From the NCBI RefSeq assembly GCF_014193425.1, contig NZ_JACHZG010000001.1:1612001-1676000 (forward strand): a stretch of 64,000 nt of DNA. The letters are read 5' to 3'. The DNA is from Microlunatus antarcticus (lineage in GTDB: Bacteria > Actinomycetota > Actinomycetes > Propionibacteriales > Propionibacteriaceae). The position numbers and the translations under genes were made by a program. This document shows positions 58,790-64,000 of this stretch, in pieces. The first letter of the stretch is position 1. Every line of letters begins with the position of its first letter. The notes beneath the pieces are model-generated. The model was given only the letters and a program-made list of their open reading frames with translations. It was not told the DNA's origin and ran no database searches.

Positions 58790-60271
58790 ATGGGAGCCGA
58801 GGTGGACGCCAGGCACTTCACGCGCGAGGACCGCAAGCGTCATCGCCAGAAGGTGCGCCGCGGGCTCGACGTGCTGGCGCGGATGCTGACCGAGTCGCGC
58901 TTCGACTTCGAGCGCCCGATGGCCGGCCTGGAGATCGAGCTCAACCTCGTCGACCGCGACTTCGAGCCCGCCCTGCGGAACGCGGAGGTGCTCGAGGCGA
59001 TCGCCGACCCCGAGTTCCAGACCGAGCTCGGACGGTTCAACATCGAGATCAACGTGGCGCCGCGCCAGCTCGCCGACTTCGGCTTCTCCTCCTTCGAGCA
59101 GTCGGTGCGCGCGTCGCTCAACGCCGCCGACCCGAAGGCCGAGGAGGCCGGGGCCAGCACGGTCATGATCGGGATCCTGCCGACCCTGCGGCCCGAGCAC
59201 GTCACCGCGGACGCGACGAGCGAGAACCCGCGCTACTCCCTGCTCGACCGGCAGATCCTCGACGCCCGCGGCGAGGACATCGAGATCGTCATCGACGGCG
59301 TCGAGCGGCTGCACGTCGTGACCGACACGATCATGCCGGAGGCCGCCTGCACGTCGACCCAGGTGCACCTGCAGGTCAGCCCGGACGACTTCGCCGGCTA
59401 CTGGAACGCGGCGCAGGCGATCGCCGGCGTCCAGGTCGCGGTCGGGGCCAACTCACCTTTCCTCTTCGGCAAGCACCTCGTCGCGGAGTCGCGCATCCCG
59501 CTCTTCGAGCAGGCGACCGACACCCGCGCCGAGGAGCTCAAGACGCAGGGCGTACGGCCGCGGGTGTGGTTCGGCGAGCGCTGGATCACCTCGATCTTCG
59601 ACCTCTTCGAGGAGAACGCCCGCTACTTCGGCGCGCTGCTGCCGGTGAGCACCGACGAGGACCCCGCCGCGGTGCTCGACGCCGGCGGGACGCCCGAGCT
59701 CGAGGAGCTCAAGCTCCACAACGGCACCGTCTACCGGTGGAACCGTCCCGTCTACGACACCCACGACGGCGCCCCGCACCTGCGCGTGGAGAACCGGGTC
59801 CTGCCCGCGGGACCGACCGTGGTCGACACCATGGCGAACGCGGCCTTCTTCGCCGGGCTCGTCCGCGCCCTCGCCGCGCAGGACCGTCCGGTGTGGTCGC
59901 AGATGAGCTTCGCCGCCGCCGCGGGCAACTTCGCCGCGGGCACCCGCGCGGGCCTCGAGGCCGAGGTCTACTGGCCCGGCGTGGGGCAGTGCCCGGTCAC
60001 CGAGCTCGTCGTCCGGCGCCTGCTGCCCCTGGCCGCGGACGGGCTGCGGCGCTGGGAGGTCGAGCCGACCGAGATCACCCGGCTGCTCGGGATCGTCGAG
60101 CAGCGCTGCCTGACCGGTCGCAACGGCGCCACCTGGCAGGTCGCGCAGGTCGCCGAGCTCGAACGGGCGGGCGCGACGCGCGACGAGGCCCTGCACCGGA
60201 TGCTCGCCCGCTACACCGAGCTCATGCACAGCAACGAGCCCGTGCACACCTGGGAGGTGGCGTCCGCATGA
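58790..60271 (+). CDS. Glutamate-cysteine ligase family protein
   Basis: A 493-residue protein from ATG 58790, with AGGA upstream. GCS2-like fold: ERPMAGLEIELNLVD (catalytic Glu region), ELGRFNIEINVAPRQ, ACTSTQVHLQVSPDDF and VENRVLPAGPTVVDT (substrate and ATP sites). Such proteins join glutamate and cysteine or act in related amide-forming steps, for example in thiol or ergothioneine synthesis; which one applies is not clear. The uspA-like gene overlaps its stop by four bases. Confidence 0.85.
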   Translation: MGAEVDARHFTREDRKRHRQKVRRGLDVLARMLTESRFDFERPMAGLEIELNLVDRDFEPALRNAEVLEAIADPEFQTELGRFNIEINVAPRQLADFGFSSFEQSVRASLNAADPKAEEAGASTVMIGILPTLRPEHVTADATSENPRYSLLDRQILDARGEDIEIVIDGVERLHVVTDTIMPEAACTSTQVHLQVSPDDFAGYWNAAQAIAGVQVAVGANSPFLFGKHLVAESRIPLFEQATDTRAEELKTQGVRPRVWFGERWITSIFDLFEENARYFGALLPVSTDEDPAAVLDAGGTPELEELKLHNGTVYRWNRPVYDTHDGAPHLRVENRVLPAGPTVVDTMANAAFFAGLVRALAAQDRPVWSQMSFAAAAGNFAAGTRAGLEAEVYWPGVGQCPVTELVVRRLLPLAADGLRRWEVEPTEITRLLGIVEQRCLTGRNGATWQVAQVAELERAGATRDEALHRMLARYTELMHSNEPVHTWEVASA

Positions 60272-60663
60272 GTGGAGCCGTGGAGAAGGTCCAGCCGTCG
60301 GCGAGTCCGCGCATCGTCGTCGGCTACAGCTCGCGGCCCGAGGGCCGGGCGGCCCTGCGGCGCGCGCTCAGCGAGGCCACCCTGCGTTCGGCGGGCCTGA
60401 TCGTCCTGCACGGGGCCGACGACGACCTGGTCGAGCTCACCGCCGACCTGGACGCGGCGGGCGTGGCGTACGAGCTGCGCGCGCCGGAGGAGGGGAGCGA
60501 CGCGGCCGAGGACCTGATCGAGGTCGCCGAGGACACGGGAGCGGTGTTCATCGTCATCGGGCTGCGGCGTCGCTCGCCCGTGGGCAAGCTGCTGCTGGGC
60601 AGCAACGCCCAGCGGGTCCTGCTCGACGCGTCCTGCCCGGTCCTGGCCGTCAAGGCCGAGTAG
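60268..60663 (+). CDS. Universal stress protein (UspA family)
   Basis: A 131-residue protein from ATG 60268. Rossmann-like alpha/beta pattern with IVVGYSSRPEGRAALRRA at the start and the nucleotide-binding end motif GLRRRSPVGKLLLGSNAQRV, then LDASCPVLAVK. It binds ATP or another adenine nucleotide in stress or dormancy. Co-transcribed with the ligase gene upstream. Confidence 0.92.
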   Translation: MSGAVEKVQPSASPRIVVGYSSRPEGRAALRRALSEATLRSAGLIVLHGADDDLVELTADLDAAGVAYELRAPEEGSDAAEDLIEVAEDTGAVFIVIGLRRRSPVGKLLLGSNAQRVLLDASCPVLAVKAE

Positions 60664-60682
60664 CACGGGAACTTCTGTCGCG

Positions 60683-60712
60683 CCCGACCGTTCGCGCGCG
60701 CGTACGGTCGGG
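60683..60712 (+). terminator. Hairpin terminator after uspA-like gene
   Basis: Arms CCCGACCGT (60683-60691) and ACGGTCGGG (60704-60712), 9 bp, loop of alternating CG, about 20 nt after the stop. Confidence 0.6.
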
Positions 60713-60741
60713 GGGCGTGCCGCGGTTGCTTCTCGGACCCC

Positions 60742-60766
60742 GGAACGCTGTGCTCATTTGGATGTC
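60742..60766 (+). promoter_or_regulatory. Candidate ECF-type promoter of sigA
   Basis: GGAAC (60742-60746) and GTC (60764-60766) are 17 nt apart, an ECF-like spacing; hrdB of streptomycetes also has a SigR-type promoter. A TTGACA at 60794 has no convincing -10 partner. Confidence 0.3.
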
Positions 60767-60852
60767 CGTGCCAGAATACTTTTGGAGCGGCGGTTGACAT
60801 CCGATGGCCGCTGCCTGCCCTGAACGACCCTCAGCAGCCCGAGAGGTTCTTT

Positions 60853-62280
<1,428 letters not shown>

Positions 62281-62290
62281 GTCTGCAGGC

Positions 62291-62327
62291 GGCGGCGCTC
62301 CGACGGGTTCCCCGTCGGGGCGCCGCC
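62291..62327 (+). terminator. Hairpin terminator after sigA
   Basis: GGCGGCGC-T-CCGACGGG and CCCGTCGG-GG-CGCCGCC form a long stem with one small bulge and a 3-nt TTC loop, beginning 11 nt after the sigA stop. Confidence 0.75.
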
Positions 62328-62338
62328 GTTCAGGTTCC

Positions 62339-62770
62339 ATGGCCAAGCGCTCACCCAAGAACCGACGGCCGCCCCGCGAGATCGCTGGCGACCGGCCCGT
62401 CGTCGTGGTCTGCCGCGGCGGTGACTGCGGCAACCGCACCAAGCACCCCGGCTTCGACCACGTCGCCCAGCTGCGCCAGGTCCGGCTCGGCCTCGACGGC
62501 GTCGCCGACGTGGTGTCGAGCAGCTGCCTCGACGCCTGCGACCACTCCAACGTCGTCGTCGTCCTCCCCGGCCAGGACGGCCGGGCTGCCGGTGGTGATG
62601 CTGTCTGGATCGGCCAGGCCCTCGACCCCGACACCACCGCCGACATCGTCCGCTGGGTCGCCGACGGAGGCCCCGGCCGGGTCGAGGAACCCACCCTCGT
62701 CGAGATCAACGCCTTCCGACCCACCCGGCTCAACCGGCATGAGCTCGAGGAAGCCACCGGCGTCGGCTGA
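62339..62770 (+). CDS. (2Fe-2S) thioredoxin-like ferredoxin domain protein
   Basis: A 143-residue protein from ATG 62339. The four cluster Cys are in CRGGDCGNR and SCLDACDHSN, the pattern of thioredoxin-like 2Fe-2S proteins. The chain then ends in an acidic helical tail. Electron carrier of unknown partner; it lies between sigA and the divergent GntR gene. Confidence 0.88.
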   Translation: MAKRSPKNRRPPREIAGDRPVVVVCRGGDCGNRTKHPGFDHVAQLRQVRLGLDGVADVVSSSCLDACDHSNVVVVLPGQDGRAAGGDAVWIGQALDPDTTADIVRWVADGGPGRVEEPTLVEINAFRPTRLNRHELEEATGVG

Positions 62771-62810
62771 GGCCGGCACCGCCCCCTGAGACCGTGCCGC
62801 GAAGACGGGG

Positions 62811-63593
62811 TCAGACCTGGTGCTCGACCTCGAAGGGCGGCTCGCCCGAACGCAGGTCCTCGTCGGAATCCCGCAGCGCGAAGCGCATGGCCGCCTCGGC
62901 CGCACCGGGGTCGGCCGCCCGGACGGCGTCGAGCACGGCCTGGTGGTCGGGCACCGGGTCCATCCAGCCGGCCCCCGGGTGGTGCTGAATCCGGTTGCGC
63001 GCCTCGAGCGCGTGCGTGACGACCATGTCGAGGCGGGCGTAGAGCTCGTTGTGCGTGGCCTTGAGCAGCAGCAGGTGGAACTCGAGGTCGGCGGCCGCCA
63101 GCTGGTCGACGTCGCGGCCGGCGGCGGCGAAGGCGTCGAAGGCGGACTCGAGCGCCTCGAGGTCGGCGTCGGTGCGACGGAGCGACGCGAGCCGCGCGGC
63201 CGCCGGCTCGATCGCGTCGCGGAGCTCCGCCAGGTCGGCCAGCAGCCGGTCGTCCTCGCGCCGCGCCTCGCGGCGCCACATCATCACGTCGCTGTCGAGC
63301 AGGCTCCACGCGTCGCGCTCGCGGACGAAGGTGCCGCGCTTCGGTCGCGAGTCGACCAGACCCTTGGCCCCGAGGACCTTCAGGGCCTCCCGGATGACCG
63401 TCTTGCTGACCCCGAACTCGGGCTCGAGGGCGTCGATGTCGATGACCGAGCCCGGCGGGTAGTCGCTGCGGATGATCCGCAGGCCCAGCGCGGAGACGAC
63501 CTCGCCGTGGAGGCCGCGCCCGGGGTACACAGCCACGTCCTGACCGTAGCGCAGGTGCGCCCGCCTTCCAGCCGTGCGCTTGCCACTCTTCAT
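62811..63593 (-). CDS. GntR/FadR-family regulator with FCD domain
   Basis: A 260-residue regulator from ATG 63593. N-terminal winged helix (GRGLHGEVVSALGLRIIRSD, YPPGSVIDIDALEPEFGVSK, RPKRGTFV) then an all-helical FCD domain with metal-ligand-like His residues (DLEFHLLLLKATHNELY, MDPVPDHQAVLDAV). It usually senses a sugar acid. It is divergent from a sugar-binding lipoprotein gene, so it probably controls an uptake operon that continues past the window. Confidence 0.93.
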   Translation of the reverse strand: MKSGKRTAGRRAHLRYGQDVAVYPGRGLHGEVVSALGLRIIRSDYPPGSVIDIDALEPEFGVSKTVIREALKVLGAKGLVDSRPKRGTFVRERDAWSLLDSDVMMWRREARREDDRLLADLAELRDAIEPAAARLASLRRTDADLEALESAFDAFAAAGRDVDQLAAADLEFHLLLLKATHNELYARLDMVVTHALEARNRIQHHPGAGWMDPVPDHQAVLDAVRAADPGAAEAAMRFALRDSDEDLRSGEPPFEVEHQV

Positions 63594-63612
63594 TAATTAG
63601 TATTTTATGGCG
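63594..63612. promoter_or_regulatory. AT-rich divergent promoter/operator region
   Basis: TAATTAGTATTTTATGG is an AT-rich island in very GC-rich DNA, immediately ahead of the GntR start and 34 nt from the lipoprotein start. On the minus strand TAAAAT could be a -10. It is the likely operator of the GntR protein. Confidence 0.4.
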
Positions 63613-63645
63613 GTACCGACCTGGCGCTTACGAAGGAGTAACCCG

Positions 63646-64000
63646 ATGGCTTTCCCGCACCCCCGGCGTTCACCTCTGGCGGCTGTCGCCCTGGCCCTCG
63701 CGGCCGGGCTGAGCCTGACGGCCTGCGGCGGCTCGGCCGGCTCCGACGACGGTGGTGACGGCGGCCCCGTCACGGTCACCTTCGCGGCCTCGACGTTCGG
63801 CGACCCCGGGCTCGGCCCGCGCCTGACCGCGCTCATCGACAGCTACAACGCCAGCCAGACGGCGGTGAAGATCGAGCCGGCCGCGGTGCCGTTCCCGACC
63901 TTCGGCCAGACCGTCCTGACCCAGATGGGCGGGGGCGAGGGGCCCGACCTGGTGCGCTTCGACATGCCCGAGTTCACCGCCGCCGCCGACGCGGACCTGC
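63646..64000 (+). CDS. ABC transporter sugar-binding lipoprotein, truncated by window end
   Basis: ATG 63646 with GAAGGAGTAAC upstream. The first ~118 residues are visible: a lipoprotein signal ending at LSLTAC, then VTVTFAASTFGDPGLGPRLT, SYNASQTAVKIEPAAVPFPT and GGEGPDLVRFDMPEFT, the opening of an extracellular solute-binding protein family 1 domain. It captures a carbohydrate outside the cell for an ABC permease that probably follows. Regulated by the divergent GntR protein. Confidence 0.9.
   Translation, partial: MAFPHPRRSPLAAVALALAAGLSLTACGGSAGSDDGGDGGPVTVTFAASTFGDPGLGPRLTALIDSYNASQTAVKIEPAAVPFPTFGQTVLTQMGGGEGPDLVRFDMPEFTAAADADL

Overview
The window is high-GC DNA with actinobacterial gene content: actinobacterial LexA boxes, an nrdR-nrdJ pair, a HrpA helicase, a PAC2-family protein, and both SigB-type and SigA-type sigma factors. 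The order (lexA side, short SOS-box gene, nrdR, vitamin B12-dependent nrdJ, later hrpA, sigB and sigA) resembles Propionibacteriales such as Nocardioidaceae. That placement is an inference from gene content and order; no search was run.

Layout. (1) 1-6.1 kb is core: a LexA-box cluster with a small membrane protein in the position of mycobacterial Rv2719c/ChiZ, an RDD protein, a DUF2752 protein, and nrdR-nrdJ with NrdR-like boxes. (2) 6.1-44.4 kb is accessory. 6.4-9.9 kb encodes one 1158-residue protein joining an N-terminal PD-(D/E)xK-like (HamA/DUF1837-like) nuclease to a superfamily 2 helicase, so it looks like a single-protein Hachiman-type defence gene. 10.8-12.7 kb is a tightly overlapping minus-strand operon of unknown small proteins, divergent from a 99-residue XRE regulator that lies between two inverted copies of the same promoter/gene start. 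13.4-19.4 kb is a Tn554/RIT-like recombinase operon: a tyrosine recombinase, a frameshifted large protein, a second recombinase with a Cys cluster, and a coiled-coil TnpC-like protein.

(3) 19.8-36.5 kb is a metal and thiol island: CPBP protease, polytopic membrane protein, cupredoxin lipoprotein, CDF exporter with an ArsR/CmtR regulator, ZIP transporter, EamA transporter with a His-rich tail, a CmtR-CtpG-like ATPase pair, DsbA-VKOR-TlpA-CcdA, DUF305, LspA, a second CDF/ArsR pair, and UppP. It ends in a chimeric remnant joining the start of this island to the end of its ccdA. (4) 36.5-44.1 kb is a copper island: a second CcdA-TlpA pair, secreted proteins, DUF305, a DUF6153-like protein, CsoR, a CopA-type ATPase, and a frameshifted VIT1/CCC1 transporter. 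Three CsoR-like palindromes tie these genes together.

(5) 44.4-64 kb returns to core: serine hydrolase, molybdopterin oxidoreductase, PrsW protease, YbjN-like protein, HrpA, PAC2 protein, TesB, SigB-type sigma factor with a SigR/SigH-like promoter candidate, S9 peptidase, glutamate-cysteine ligase family protein, UspA, SigA, a 2Fe-2S protein, a GntR/FCD regulator, and a truncated sugar-binding lipoprotein. Core genes appear intact, whereas several accessory genes carry single-base frameshifts or lack a usual start codon, which suggests decay in the island. The most novel leads are the fused nuclease-helicase, the XRE gene with its inverted duplicated operator, and the chimeric remnant of the metal island.
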